Below are positions 1 through 7,902 of a stretch of DNA of 64,000 nucleotides, piece by piece; the first letter of the stretch is position 1; each line of letters opens with the position of its first letter. Position numbers and translations under genes: made by a program. Source of the DNA: an uncultured Anaerococcus sp. (lineage in GTDB: Bacteria > Bacillota > Clostridia > Tissierellales > Peptoniphilaceae); NCBI GenBank assembly GCA_900551095.1, contig URUJ01000007.1, forward strand, positions 5,626 to 69,625, given 5' to 3'. The notes beneath the pieces were generated by a model. It searched no databases. It was not told the DNA's origin and saw nothing but the letters and a program-made list of their open reading frames with translations.

Positions 1-482
1 CAGCATATTTAGGAAGTCTAAAAGGATATAATACAATAGATCAATCCATAAATGATACGGAAATAGAAGAACAAGTTAGAAAAATAATGCAAGAATCTGG
101 AGAAGCCCTAATGGCTAAATTTGGTTTTAACAAAGAAGACCATTTTGCCTATATAGAAAAAATTATTAAAAGATTTAAAAATCCTTACTTACAAGATGAT
201 GTAAAAAGAGTAGGCAGAGAACCAATTAGAAAATTATCAGTAAACGAAAGATTTGTAAAGCCAATCAATACAGCTTTAGAATATAATCTTCCAATAGAGA
301 ATCTTTTAGTAGGTCTTGCAGCAGCACTTAATTTCAGAAACGAAGAAGATAAACAAGCAGTAGAAATGCAAGATGATATAGAAAATCTTGGTATAGAAAA
401 GACTATAGAAAAAGTAACAGAAATAAAAGATGAAAAAATCATAGAAAAAATTAAAGATATTTATGGAAAATTAAATAAATAG
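1..482 (+). CDS. mtlD: Mannitol-1-phosphate 5-dehydrogenase, C-terminal part (5' end outside window)
   Basis: The reading frame is open from base 3 and runs to a TAG at 480-482, so this is the last ~159 codons of a gene that starts upstream. The product would interconvert mannitol 1-phosphate and fructose 6-phosphate with NAD in mannitol catabolism. The visible part is helical and shows family features: a start resembling the AYLGxLKGY stretch, then a GREPIRKLSVNERFVKP segment and a closing helix ending in KLNK. The best internal ATG, at 87, is inside the conserved domain and is not the start. A hairpin terminator follows within 30 bases, so this is the last gene of its operon. The family call is from recognition of the C-terminal domain only; a related polyol dehydrogenase is possible. 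Confidence 0.8.
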   Translation, partial: AYLGSLKGYNTIDQSINDTEIEEQVRKIMQESGEALMAKFGFNKEDHFAYIEKIIKRFKNPYLQDDVKRVGREPIRKLSVNERFVKPINTALEYNLPIENLLVGLAAALNFRNEEDKQAVEMQDDIENLGIEKTIEKVTEIKDEKIIEKIKDIYGKLNK

Positions 483-507
483 TTTTTTATAGGAAAAAAT
501 AGCAAAT

Positions 508-555
508 AAAACCAGATAAAAGAGCCTTTGTACGAGCTTTTAATCTGGTTTTTAT
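508..555. terminator. Bidirectional Rho-independent terminator between mtlD and the GNAT gene
   Basis: AAAACCAGAT at 508-517 pairs with ATCTGGTTTT at 543-552, with further A/T pairs inside. The run of T on the plus side and of A on the minus side lets it serve both converging genes. Confidence 0.8.
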
Positions 556-557
556 AT

Positions 558-1082
558 TTAAAAATTAATCGAATTTTTAAATAGCATAAGATTAATCATA
601 TTTTCCTCGTTATCGGTGATTTTAAAACCCAAATCCAAGTGAATTTTTATAGCAGAAGCACGTTCTCTTTCAAAATCATTATGAAGAACTTTTATAGAAT
701 CGAAAGAAAAAGCCTTCTTGATTAAAAGTTTTAGTCCTAATTTTCCATATCCTTGGCCTCTATATTCGTATTTAGTCACAATTCCTATATCTCTTGTATA
801 AGGGCTAAGCTTTGAAGGATGGAAATTAACATCTCCTACAAAGGCCTTTAAATCTTGGTCATAAATATAGGCGTAAAAATACTCGCCTGGATTTGAAAAA
901 TAAAGGTCATACCATTTTTCTAAGTAGCTATCAGAATAGGTGATAGTCCCATTTTCCTTATCGTAGCCAGGAAAATCTATATCATAACCCTTGTTGTAGG
1001 CCATAGTGGCTGGATCAGCTAAGAGATTTTTGGCAAAGTCTAATTCATTTTCATTTGGGGTGTATAGTTTGATGTTTTTCAT
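558..1082 (-). CDS. GNAT family N-acetyltransferase
   Basis: The protein (174 aa from the chosen start) has the GNAT fold signature: a beta strand giving FVGDVNFH, then DIGIVTKYEYRGQGYGKLGLKLL, where the RGQGYGK loop is the acetyl-CoA pyrophosphate-binding motif, and a final strand with LDLGFKI. It should transfer an acetyl group from acetyl-CoA to an amine; the substrate cannot be told. The frame continues upstream to an ATG at 1115, adding MSIYTKIIKLI. I prefer the methionine at 1082 because typical family members start there, but neither start has a clear ribosome binding site. It is convergent with mtlD and has no operon partner. Confidence 0.75.
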   Translation of the reverse strand: MKNIKLYTPNENELDFAKNLLADPATMAYNKGYDIDFPGYDKENGTITYSDSYLEKWYDLYFSNPGEYFYAYIYDQDLKAFVGDVNFHPSKLSPYTRDIGIVTKYEYRGQGYGKLGLKLLIKKAFSFDSIKVLHNDFERERASAIKIHLDLGFKITDNEENMINLMLFKNSINF

Positions 1083-1115
1083 AATAAGTTTAATAATTTT
1101 AGTATATATAGACAT

Positions 1116-1723
1116 ATGCTAAGAATTCATCTCGTATTATACCGTAAAAATAACGTTTTGAATATAAAATTCTCCTAACATCCATTACGTTGTCTATAAT
1201 AACATAAAATATAGTATAATATGTAACATAAATTTATAGTTATGATTTAATCTAGTTGTTTTCAATTAAATTTTTCATAAAGTAGAGTAACATCAAGTTT
1301 TTATTTATAAAATTTTGAGTTTTATCAACCAGCCTATAGGAAGGTCCGGAATTTTGTAAGTATGATTTTGAATCTATATTTTCTTAAACTTTAGTAAAAC
1401 TATATATTTCGTAAGAAAATCCTCAGAACTATCAGGATTTCTATACGCTTGATCAAGTTTTTTCAATCTAATTTTTAAGAGTAGAATATTGTTCTATAAT
1501 CATTAGAACCATAGTTCAATTTAGGTAAATTTATTTCTCAAATCTGACATATAGGAAATTATTATATTATTGGAGCGTATTATTTACTATGATGAGCAAT
1601 GGGAATGTAATGATTATAATAGATAAATATCTCTATTAAGGTGGCTCTGGTCAAAGAAGAAAGGTCGTTTATAGGCGTACAAGTGGAAATAATAAAAGTT
1701 GGATAAGATTTTAATAGGAATTA
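1116..1723. other. AT-rich non-coding stretch with possible decayed coding fragments
   Basis: No intact gene is visible in these ~600 bases. On the minus strand around 1,330-1,490 a frame reads as plausible protein (LDQAYRNPDSSEDFLTKY is the clearest part) but is broken by stops. On the plus strand around 1,640-1,712 a frame reads GGSGQRRKVVYRRTSG before a stop. I do not recognise either piece. They fit remnants of degraded accessory genes beside the toxin-antitoxin pair, but chance open frames cannot be excluded. Confidence 0.35.
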
Positions 1724-1752
1724 TTGAAAGCATGCGTATTAGTGCGTATAAT
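1724..1752 (+). promoter_or_regulatory. Promoter of hicAB with a direct repeat
   Basis: TTGAAA (1724-1729), a 17-base spacer and TATAAT (1747-1752) make a good sigma-A promoter 24 bases before the hicA start. The heptamer TGCGTAT occurs twice, about one helical turn apart, the second copy running into the -10 box. This is a candidate site for autoregulation by HicB. Confidence 0.65.
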
Positions 1753-1775
1753 GATAGCGTAAGGAGGTAATCATT

Positions 1776-1970
1776 ATGCCAATGACGTCTAAGCAGATGA
1801 TTAAGTTCCTTGAAAAAAATGGCTTTACCTATATACCATCGGGAGATGGTTCACATAGGAAGTACAAAAATTTCAAGAACGGTAGGGTAACAACCGTTCC
1901 ATACCACGGTAACAAAGATTTGCCAAAAGGTACGGAACAGAAAATCCTAAAACAAGCGGGGCTAAAATAG
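1776..1970 (+). CDS. hicA: HicA-type toxin, mRNA interferase
   Basis: The 64-residue protein has the size and layout of HicA: an N-terminal helix (SKQMIKFLEKNGF), then the core with GDGSHRKY. The histidine at about residue 27 corresponds to the catalytic residue, and VPYHGNKDLPKGT matches the following family strand. HicA folds like a double-stranded-RNA-binding domain and cleaves mRNA. AAGGAGGT lies just upstream of the ATG. The partner HicB gene begins 32 bases downstream, giving the usual toxin-first order. No disruption is seen, so the toxin looks functional. Confidence 0.9.
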   Translation: MPMTSKQMIKFLEKNGFTYIPSGDGSHRKYKNFKNGRVTTVPYHGNKDLPKGTEQKILKQAGLK

Positions 1971-2002
1971 CCCCTCCTTACTAAAATTAAAGGAGTGTTT
2001 TT

Positions 2003-2440
2003 ATGTTTATTTCTTATCCAGCTGTATTTTTAAAAGACTCAGTAAGCAATAGTTACACAATCTTATTCCCAGATTTACCAGGTTGCATATCCTGCGGAGA
2101 CAATATTAAAGAAGCCTTATATATGGCTAATGATGCTTTGGGAACTTATTTATTTGATGATTATTCTAGATTAGAAGATTTTCCTAAATCTTCTACATTA
2201 GAAGAAATTGAAATAAAAGACAGTATAGATGAGGACGAAGAAGAATACTTTTCTTTAGAAGGAAGTTTTAAATCTTATGTTGGTCTTGATATAACCGACT
2301 ATGTAAAGAAACATGAAAACAGAACGGTTAAGAAAAATGTGACTATACCGTCTTATCTCAATGAGATGGGAATAAGCAGTAAAATTAATTTCTCTAAGAT
2401 TTTGACAGAAGCTTTGGAAAGGGAATTTGAAATTGAATAA
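2003..2440 (+). CDS. hicB: HicB-type antitoxin
   Basis: The 145-residue protein starts with the partial RNase-H-like HicB fold (SYPAVFLKD, then YTILFPDLPGCISCGDNIKEALYMA), whose PDLPGC and the following helix are typical of the family. After an acidic linker the C-terminus (KKNVTIPSYLNEMGISSKINFSKILTEALE) resembles a ribbon-helix-helix DNA-binding unit. HicB binds and neutralises HicA and usually represses the operon. AAAGGAG precedes the start. It shares the promoter of hicA and is followed by a terminator. Confidence 0.9.
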   Translation: MFISYPAVFLKDSVSNSYTILFPDLPGCISCGDNIKEALYMANDALGTYLFDDYSRLEDFPKSSTLEEIEIKDSIDEDEEEYFSLEGSFKSYVGLDITDYVKKHENRTVKKNVTIPSYLNEMGISSKINFSKILTEALEREFEIE

Positions 2441-2446
2441 ATTTTA

Positions 2447-2470
2447 AGGGAGCTTAGGCTCTCTTTTTTA
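2447..2470 (+). terminator. Terminator after hicAB
   Basis: AGGGAGC and GCTCTCT pair around a TTAG loop with one wobble, followed by a T run. Confidence 0.7.
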
Positions 2471-2488
2471 TAAGGGAGTTTTCGAATT

Positions 2489-2590
2489 GTGAACAAAATA
2501 AATGAATTAGCTGATATAGCTAATCGCCAGGGTGTGGCAATAACTTTAAGTGTTATAATGATTGTTTTGGTCTGGATTTTTGGTAGGTAG
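2489..2590 (+). CDS. Small single-helix membrane protein, 33 aa, phage-like
   Basis: A GTG at 2489 opens a 33-codon frame, with AAGGGAG about 11 bases upstream. The product has a short polar start and one hydrophobic segment (VAITLSVIMIVLVWIF). Single-span proteins of this sort are common near holin genes of Firmicutes prophages, which agrees with the decayed gene directly behind it. I cannot assign a function, and the frame is short enough to be fortuitous. Confidence 0.35.
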   Translation: MNKINELADIANRQGVAITLSVIMIVLVWIFGR

Positions 2591-2602
2591 GTTTTAGGCA
2601 GT

Positions 2603-2866
2603 ATGAATAACAGAAAAAGCTTGCTTATTTTGCAAAGTCAGACTAATGAAGCGATATTGAAATTAACTGAGGCTCTTAAATTATATTATAATATCTTAAA
2701 TAAGCAAAATGACTAAACTGAAAATAGTTTTTGTGAAACTAAAGATGGCTTCCAGGATATAATCGGAAGACTTGATAAGATTTAATAGACCAGTAATGAT
2801 GTTGCCGCCAAATATATGCTTGATTAATTGGAGCAAGAGATTATTAAAATCAAAACTATAAGCTAA
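2603..2866 (+). pseudogene. Decayed small phage- or plasmid-like gene with several in-frame stops
   Basis: From the ATG at 2603 a frame reads NNRKSLLILQSQTNEAI and then LTEALKLYYNILNKQND before a TAA at 2714. The same frame then continues as credible protein (KDGFQDIIGRLDKI) to a TAA-TAG pair at 2783-2788, on to a TAA at 2825, and ends at 2864. The composition looks like a helical coiled-coil protein hit by nonsense changes. I do not recognise the family. A non-coding origin is possible, since no homologue could be checked. Confidence 0.35.
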
Positions 2867-2875
2867 GATGGTAGT

Positions 2876-2914
2876 TTTGATTGGTCTAGATTTAATTTGA
2901 TTGGTCTAGATTTA
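2876..2914 (+). repeat. Tandem direct repeat, two copies of 19 bp
   Basis: TTTGATTGGTCTAGATTTA occurs at 2876-2894 and again at 2896-2914, a perfect tandem duplication with a 20-base period. The first copy is preceded by GTAG and the second is followed by AAAGG. It lies in decayed sequence, so slippage or an old recombination site are both possible. Confidence 0.75.
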
Positions 2915-3171
2915 AAAGGATTACTAGGGATACATTTTTAAAAAAATTAAAAATAAAAATATGAAGATGAATATTTAAGATATTAAACAAAAAGAGACTA
3001 CTAAGGGCCTCTGTAAATTCTATTATAACATAATTTACTAACTACATTTTAACTACATTCTTATATTTTTATAGTCGTTTACGCTCTTTTATACCAAAAG
3101 TATAGAATAATTATTCTTTAAATTCCTGTATATTCCCATACATTCTTTTATACTCTTGTATAATTATTACA

Positions 3172-3247
3172 TGGTGGAGTATAAGGGATTTGAACCCTTG
3201 ACCTTTCGGCTGCCAGCCGAACGCTCTCCCAGCTGAGCTAATACCCC
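3172..3247 (-). tRNA. tRNA-Ala, anticodon GGC
   Basis: The minus strand folds into a standard cloverleaf: acceptor GGGGTAT pairs with ATACTCC, the D arm is GCTC/GAGC, the anticodon stem is TTCGG/CCGAA around the loop CTGGCAG, the T arm is AAGGG/CCCTT, and CCA is encoded. The anticodon is GGC, which reads GCC and GCU codons. Position 3:70 is a G-T(U) pair, the classic alanine identity element, which confirms the assignment. A TATAAT lies just upstream on the minus strand (3259-3264), so it likely has its own promoter after the terminator of the lipoprotein operon. Confidence 0.96.
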
Positions 3248-3273
3248 AAATGCTTATCTATTATACCATAGAT

Positions 3274-3305
3274 AAAAAATAAAAGCCACTCGTGTGAGTG
3301 GCTTT
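3274..3305 (-). terminator. Terminator of the pdxK-MATE-lipoprotein operon
   Basis: AAAGCCACTC and GAGTGGCTTT pair around a 4-base loop. On the minus strand the stem is followed by TTTATTTTTT. Confidence 0.85.
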
Positions 3306-3325
3306 CTGACTTAGTGAAATTACTA

Positions 3326-3592
3326 TTAGTTATTTCCTTCGTCTTTTGTTTCTGTTTCTTCTTCAACTTTTTCATCAGCTGCATCTTCAGCTGCGTCTTT
3401 TGCTTCTTCTTCAGCTTTGTCAGCTGCGTCTTGAGCATCTTTTGCGTCTTCAGTAGCTTCTTTTGCTTTTTCTTCAGCTGGAGCTTCTGTTTTTGTGGTT
3501 GTTTCTGTTGGTTCTTCTGCCTTTTTGTCAGCTGAGTTACCACATGCGCTTAGCGCTAATGCTAATGCTAATAGAGAAAATAATTTTTTCAT
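3326..3592 (-). CDS. Small acidic lipoprotein, low-complexity Ala/Glu/Lys-rich
   Basis: The 88-residue product begins with a lipoprotein signal (KKLFSLLALALALSAC) with the lipobox LSAC, so the cysteine near residue 17 should be lipidated and the protein held on the outer face of the membrane. The rest is almost wholly A, E, K, D and T, predicted to be a charged helix or spacer (for example AKDAQDAADKAEEEAKDAAED) with no domain. GGAGGG precedes the start. It lies 9 bases after the MATE gene in the same direction and ends at a terminator, so it is the last gene of that operon. The repetitive composition also produces long open frames on the other strand, which I disregard. Confidence 0.85.
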   Translation of the reverse strand: MKKLFSLLALALALSACGNSADKKAEEPTETTTKTEAPAEEKAKEATEDAKDAQDAADKAEEEAKDAAEDAADEKVEEETETKDEGNN

Positions 3593-3601
3593 AGTACCCT
3601 C

Positions 3602-4948
3602 CTATATTTTCTTGTGTACCCATTCTCCTAAATTAAATCTGTGTCTTAGACTTACAAATCTTGATGCCTGGTCAGATAGGATACCAATCCAGATACCGGC
3701 AAGTCCTAGGTTTAGGACGTTAACACAGATAAGAGTCACTATGGATCTGATAAAGGTTACAGACACAAGTGCAACTCCTAACGTATATTTTACATCACCT
3801 GCGGCTCTTAAGCAACCCCCATATATAACTTGTGAGATTTGTAGGAGGACAATTATTGTAAGAAACCTTGAAATTACAACACCCATATCGAGTATATTTT
3901 CTTTAACAAAAAAGATAGAAAATATATTTCTTCCGAAAAATATCATTATTAGTGAGATTATTACTGAAAATATGAATCCTAGTTCTTGGCAGGTTTTGCC
4001 GTAAATTAATGCTTCGTCTTTTTTTTCTGCACCAAGGGCGTTTCCTGTGAGAGCAATGGCTGCAACTTGCATTCCGTTTCCAAAGGAGAAGGATAGGCTT
4101 AGAAGGTTCATACCGACGTTATGGGCGGCAAAGGCCTCTGTTCCTAGTTTTGCAGCGGTGATTGCTGTTATCATAAAACCAATTCTTGCTGATACGTTTT
4201 CTATAAAGAGATTTATGGCGAGATTTTTGATTTCTTTTGCAATTTCAATGGAAAACTTAAATTTATTTTTTGCCATGGTTTTAAAATTCATATAAGAAGT
4301 TTTATCCATTAGAGATATTATACACATGATTGATGCCACAACTGTTCCCAAAACCGTTGCAAGGGCTGCACCTTTTACGCCCATTTTTGGAAAGCCGAAC
4401 CTTCCTTCAATTAGTAAAAAGTTTAGGATTATATTTACAACTGAGGATACTAGATTTGATATAAAGGCAATTTGTGTATGCCCACAACCTCTGTGTCCTG
4501 CATTTATGAGCATTGATAGGGCATTAAAAAACATTCCTATCATTATAATCATGTAATAGTCATAGGCAAGTTTGTGAGTTTCTGAATTTGATCCTGCAAA
4601 TTGTAGAATTTTATCGGCGAAAGGTAGCATTATTAAGTCTACTAATATTACAAAAAATATCATGATGTAAAGGGCGGTGGTGAGGGTGACGTTGGCTTTA
4701 TCTTTTTTTCCTTCTCCTTGGCGGCGGGCTATTAGGGCTGATACTGCAGCGTTTATTGCGAAAAACACTGATAGGGCTATAAATTTTGGTTGGGTGGTTA
4801 GTCCTATAGCTGCGATTGCTGCAGGTCCTAGACTTGATACCATGAAGGTGTCGATAATGCCTGCTATAGCTACAAAGAAAAACTCTAAGACTGCTGGCCA
4901 TGCTATTTGTAGAGATTTTTTGAAATATTTTTTTCTATTTATTTCCAT
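3602..4948 (-). CDS. MATE family multidrug / toxin efflux transporter
   Basis: The 448-residue protein has about twelve hydrophobic segments in two homologous halves and typical MATE sequence: the start ALQIAWPAVLE-like region with IDTFMVSSLGPAAIAAIG, then a second-half counterpart ITAAKLGTEAFAAHNVG. MATE proteins export cationic compounds in exchange for sodium ions or protons across the cytoplasmic membrane. The length matches the family. The gene starts 3 bases after the kinase gene and is followed at 9 bases by the lipoprotein gene, so all three are likely co-transcribed. The substrate is unknown. Confidence 0.9.
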   Translation of the reverse strand: MEINRKKYFKKSLQIAWPAVLEFFFVAIAGIIDTFMVSSLGPAAIAAIGLTTQPKFIALSVFFAINAAVSALIARRQGEGKKDKANVTLTTALYIMIFFVILVDLIMLPFADKILQFAGSNSETHKLAYDYYMIIMIGMFFNALSMLINAGHRGCGHTQIAFISNLVSSVVNIILNFLLIEGRFGFPKMGVKGAALATVLGTVVASIMCIISLMDKTSYMNFKTMAKNKFKFSIEIAKEIKNLAINLFIENVSARIGFMITAITAAKLGTEAFAAHNVGMNLLSLSFSFGNGMQVAAIALTGNALGAEKKDEALIYGKTCQELGFIFSVIISLIMIFFGRNIFSIFFVKENILDMGVVISRFLTIIVLLQISQVIYGGCLRAAGDVKYTLGVALVSVTFIRSIVTLICVNVLNLGLAGIWIGILSDQASRFVSLRHRFNLGEWVHKKI

Positions 4949-4951
4949 AAA

Positions 4952-5710
4952 TTAACCTTCAATTAGTGTCAAATATTTTTCGATATTTATTTCATTTGCT
5001 TTAGGATAATCGTTTTTATTAGCTATGATAATTTTTATTATATCTTGGCAAGTTTTTTCTATGGCGGTTGTTTTTTTATAACCTTTGAGGAGGTAGCCTA
5101 TGAAGAGTGCATCAAATAAGTCCCCAGTGCCACCTACTTTAATATCTTGTTTTTGATAAGAAATTATATTTTCTGACTTGTTATAGAAAAGTACACAAGA
5201 TTTATTTTCCTTAGTGGCTGATGTGATTATGATTTCTTTGCCATATTTTGTAAGCTTTTTTATATCAAGGTCTAGAAATTTTGCTTCTGTTTCATTAGGG
5301 ATAATAATATCAGCAATTTCTATTAGGTTTTTGTAGTTGTTGGTTTTGCTATCATCAAGACCTGGGTATAGAGACCCATCATCTCCCATTATTGGGTCAA
5401 ATATTATTACCGGTTTATAATCTAAATTTTTTATAAAATTTTTTATGAGAATTTTCTGATTTTTATTTTCGATGTAGCCTATAAAGATTAGATCAAATTT
5501 TATGCCGAGATTTCCCCGGTTTTCTAGGCTTTCTTTTATAAAAGGATCTATGTTAAAAAAGGCATTACCGCCAAGGGAAAAATTGTTTGCTATCATTGTT
5601 GTTGGCAGGAAAAAAACTTCACAGTCCATGTATGAAAGCACAGTGGACATGAGTCTTCCTGCGATTTTTCCCTTGGAGACAAAGTCGTTTAAAATTAGTA
5701 CATTTTTCAT
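4952..5710 (-). CDS. Pyridoxal/pyridoxine kinase-like protein (PfkB/ribokinase superfamily)
   Basis: The 252-residue protein matches PdxY/PdxK-type kinases: the N-terminal ILNDFVSKGKIAGRL region, VIFDPIMGDDGSLYPG in the middle (the DPVMGD motif of pyridoxal kinases), the IIPNETEAKFL strand (PNxxEA motif), and GGTGDLFDALF near residue 195, with the anion hole and catalytic aspartate. It should phosphorylate a B6 vitamer with ATP. GGAG lies 7 bases before the ATG. It heads an operon with the MATE transporter and a lipoprotein. A hydroxymethylpyrimidine kinase is less likely from the motif wording. Confidence 0.8.
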   Translation of the reverse strand: MKNVLILNDFVSKGKIAGRLMSTVLSYMDCEVFFLPTTMIANNFSLGGNAFFNIDPFIKESLENRGNLGIKFDLIFIGYIENKNQKILIKNFIKNLDYKPVIIFDPIMGDDGSLYPGLDDSKTNNYKNLIEIADIIIPNETEAKFLDLDIKKLTKYGKEIIITSATKENKSCVLFYNKSENIISYQKQDIKVGGTGDLFDALFIGYLLKGYKKTTAIEKTCQDIIKIIIANKNDYPKANEINIEKYLTLIEG

Positions 5711-5775
5711 TTTTTACTCCTTCTATATATCTTATGGATTTGAAATTATAAAGTCAAATTTGAGGATAATTATAA

Positions 5776-7395
5776 ATGACGAAGTATAATATCACCATGA
5801 ATGAAAAAAAGAATAATGTAGTACATAAAATAAAAGAAAATAAATATGTAAAGAAAACCAAAAAAGGTTTGGGGTCATTAGTGTTTTCTAGGGCAGGGCT
5901 TTTTGTCTTTTTGATACTCTTTCAAATATTCCTCCTGAGCTCCCTTTATAGATATTTGGGGATAAACCAATATTGGCTTTTTGGAGGTTCGTCTGTAGTT
6001 AGTTTTATCATGATGATGGTGATTTTAAATATTGACGAAATGAATCCTTATATGAAGTTATCTTGGTCGATTTTTATCTTTGTAGCACCGGTTTTTGCGA
6101 TTGTTGCTTTTTTAATGTCATATTTTAAAATCGGTTACAGACGTGAACATAAAAGGGTAATTGACCTTGAAAAAGAATCGAGGATTTACCATAGGAGGTA
6201 TATAAGCAGGGATGAACTTTTGGAGGTTAAAGACAAAAGGTTTATAAATCTTGCAACCTATTTAAAACATATCGGAGGTTTTTCTACCTACAAGGGAAGT
6301 AAATCCCAATATTTCAAACTAGGTGATGATATGTTTGAGGCTATGGTAGAAGATATCAAAAATGCTAAAGATTTTATCTTTTTGGAATTTTTTATCCTGG
6401 ATTATGGTTATATGTGGGGGACAATCCTTGAGCTTTTGGTGGAGAAAGTCAACCAAGGTGTTGAGGTAAGACTTTTAATCGACGGTTCAAATCTCATTAC
6501 AAGACTTCACTCAAATTTTGAAAAAGAAATGGAAGAGTTTGGAATTAAATTTAGAGTGTTTTCTAAAATGTATCCGATTATTTCTACCTACTTAAATAAC
6601 CGTGACCATAGAAAAGTCGTTGTTATAGATGGCAAGGTCGGTTATACTGGTGGGATAAATTTGGCTGATGAATATATAAATAAATATGAACGTTTCGGTC
6701 ATTGGAAAGATTGCGGTTTGAGAATTGAGGGAGAAGCTGTCGAAAGTCTAAACGTCATGTTTTTAACCATGTGGAATGCAGCAAAAAAAGATGAAGCGGT
6801 AGAAGACTTTAGTAAATACCTAGCTAGTGCAGAGTCTACTGGTGAAGATGGATATTATATTCCTTTTGCCGACAATCCTACAGATGATGAGAGGATTTGC
6901 AAAAATATTTATCTAGATATGGTAAACAATGCCAGAGGCTATGTTTACGCTCTGACACCTTATCTAATTGTGGATAATGAAGTTATAACTGCTCTTCAAA
7001 ATGCTGCAAAAAAGGGTGTTGACGTAAGAGTCGGCATACCTCATATTCCTGATAAAAAGGTAGCCTTTACCTTAGCTAAAAATCATTACGCTGAACTATT
7101 AAAATACGGGGTCAAAATTTATGAATACACACCAGGTTTCGTTCACTCAAAAACTTGGCTTGCTGATGGAGAAATAGGTGTTGTAGGAACTATAAACCTC
7201 GATTATAGAGCTCTTTACCAAAATTTTGAATGTGGAACTTTGGTTTATAAGGCGAAAAGTCTTCAGACAATGAAAGAAGATTTTGATGAGTTTTTTGAAG
7301 TTTCTAAACTTGTCACAGATGAAGATGTGAAAAATATGAAAACATCAACTAAAATACTCGGCAAAATTCTAAAACCATTCGCCCCTTTGTTGTAA
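5776..7395 (+). CDS. cls: Cardiolipin synthase (phospholipase D family)
   Basis: The 539-residue membrane protein has three hydrophobic stretches in its first 120 residues, followed by two phospholipase D catalytic motifs of the form HxK(x)4D: HRKVVVIDG at about residue 278 and HSKTWLADG at about residue 457. These act together to join two phosphatidylglycerol molecules into cardiolipin plus glycerol at the membrane. The length is close to Bacillus ClsA (~480-510) with a longer N-terminus. The start is uncertain: the ATG at 5776 has GAGG ten bases upstream, while the next ATG at 5797 has a TATAAT just before it. The gene is single and ends at a terminator. Confidence 0.92.
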   Translation: MTKYNITMNEKKNNVVHKIKENKYVKKTKKGLGSLVFSRAGLFVFLILFQIFLLSSLYRYLGINQYWLFGGSSVVSFIMMMVILNIDEMNPYMKLSWSIFIFVAPVFAIVAFLMSYFKIGYRREHKRVIDLEKESRIYHRRYISRDELLEVKDKRFINLATYLKHIGGFSTYKGSKSQYFKLGDDMFEAMVEDIKNAKDFIFLEFFILDYGYMWGTILELLVEKVNQGVEVRLLIDGSNLITRLHSNFEKEMEEFGIKFRVFSKMYPIISTYLNNRDHRKVVVIDGKVGYTGGINLADEYINKYERFGHWKDCGLRIEGEAVESLNVMFLTMWNAAKKDEAVEDFSKYLASAESTGEDGYYIPFADNPTDDERICKNIYLDMVNNARGYVYALTPYLIVDNEVITALQNAAKKGVDVRVGIPHIPDKKVAFTLAKNHYAELLKYGVKIYEYTPGFVHSKTWLADGEIGVVGTINLDYRALYQNFECGTLVYKAKSLQTMKEDFDEFFEVSKLVTDEDVKNMKTSTKILGKILKPFAPLL

Positions 7396-7428
7396 GTGAC
7401 TTTATAGAAAAATTTATAACTATAAATT

Positions 7429-7455
7429 AGACTAGCTTAGGCTGGTCTTTTTTAT
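7429..7455 (+). terminator. Terminator after cls
   Basis: AGACTAGC and GGCTGGTCT pair around a short loop with one wobble, followed by a run of T. Confidence 0.75.
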
Positions 7456-7513
7456 TTGACAGAAAATATTTATTTGATATAATAATCTTAAGATGTTTGG
7501 TGTATGACCAAAC
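7456..7513 (+). promoter_or_regulatory. Promoter with a palindromic GntR operator
   Basis: TTGACA (7456-7461), a 16-base spacer and TATAAT (7478-7483) form a near-consensus promoter. Just behind the expected transcription start, GTTTGGT at 7495-7501 and ACCAAAC at 7507-7513 make a perfect 7-bp inverted repeat with a 5-base centre. Its place suggests that the GntR protein encoded next represses its own operon. Confidence 0.8.
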
Positions 7514-7527
7514 GGTAAGGAGTTATG

Positions 7528-7902
7528 ATGTTTAATTTAGAACCAAATTCAGACACAGCTCTTTATATGCAGATCGTAGAGCAAACAAAGTTTGCCATAG
7601 CTGCTGGTTTATTTAGAAACGGCGACAAGTTTCCATCAGTTAGGGATTTATCCAAGGAGCTTTTGATCAATCAAACTACCGTTTCCAAGGCATTTAAAGA
7701 GCTATCTAATCAAGGGATTATAAAAACTCAACCAGGTATTGGTACGGTGATTTCTCTTGACTATGACAAAATTGACTTAAAGAGGGAAGAGTTTCTAGAA
7801 AAGCTCGAAGAAGACTTATCCCAAGCGATTTTTCTTAAGATTACTAAGGAAGAAATAATAAAGTTGTATGAGAAAGTTGAAGGTGAGATAGATGTTATTT
7901 AA
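7528..7902 (+). CDS. GntR family regulator, YtrA subfamily
   Basis: The 124-residue protein has a winged helix-turn-helix (about residues 10-75: YMQIVEQTKFAIAAGLF, then FPSVRDLSKELLINQTTVSKAFKEL, then GIGTVI) and only a short C-terminal helix. That is the YtrA-type layout, whose members control neighbouring ABC transporters. The ATG at 7528 is preferred over the one at 7525 because AAGGAG then has 5-base spacing. It overlaps the ATPase gene by 11 bases. The 7-bp palindrome at 7495-7513 is the likely operator. The inducer is unknown; relatives often respond to cell-wall-active compounds. Confidence 0.88.
   Translation: MFNLEPNSDTALYMQIVEQTKFAIAAGLFRNGDKFPSVRDLSKELLINQTTVSKAFKELSNQGIIKTQPGIGTVISLDYDKIDLKREEFLEKLEEDLSQAIFLKITKEEIIKLYEKVEGEIDVI

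Noticed and set aside
3238..3543. Lysine/glutamine-rich and phenylalanine/cysteine-rich open frames across the lipoprotein gene
   Set aside because: They result from the low-complexity A/E/K repeats of the real gene read in other frames. The lipoprotein frame alone has an RBS and a lipobox signal.
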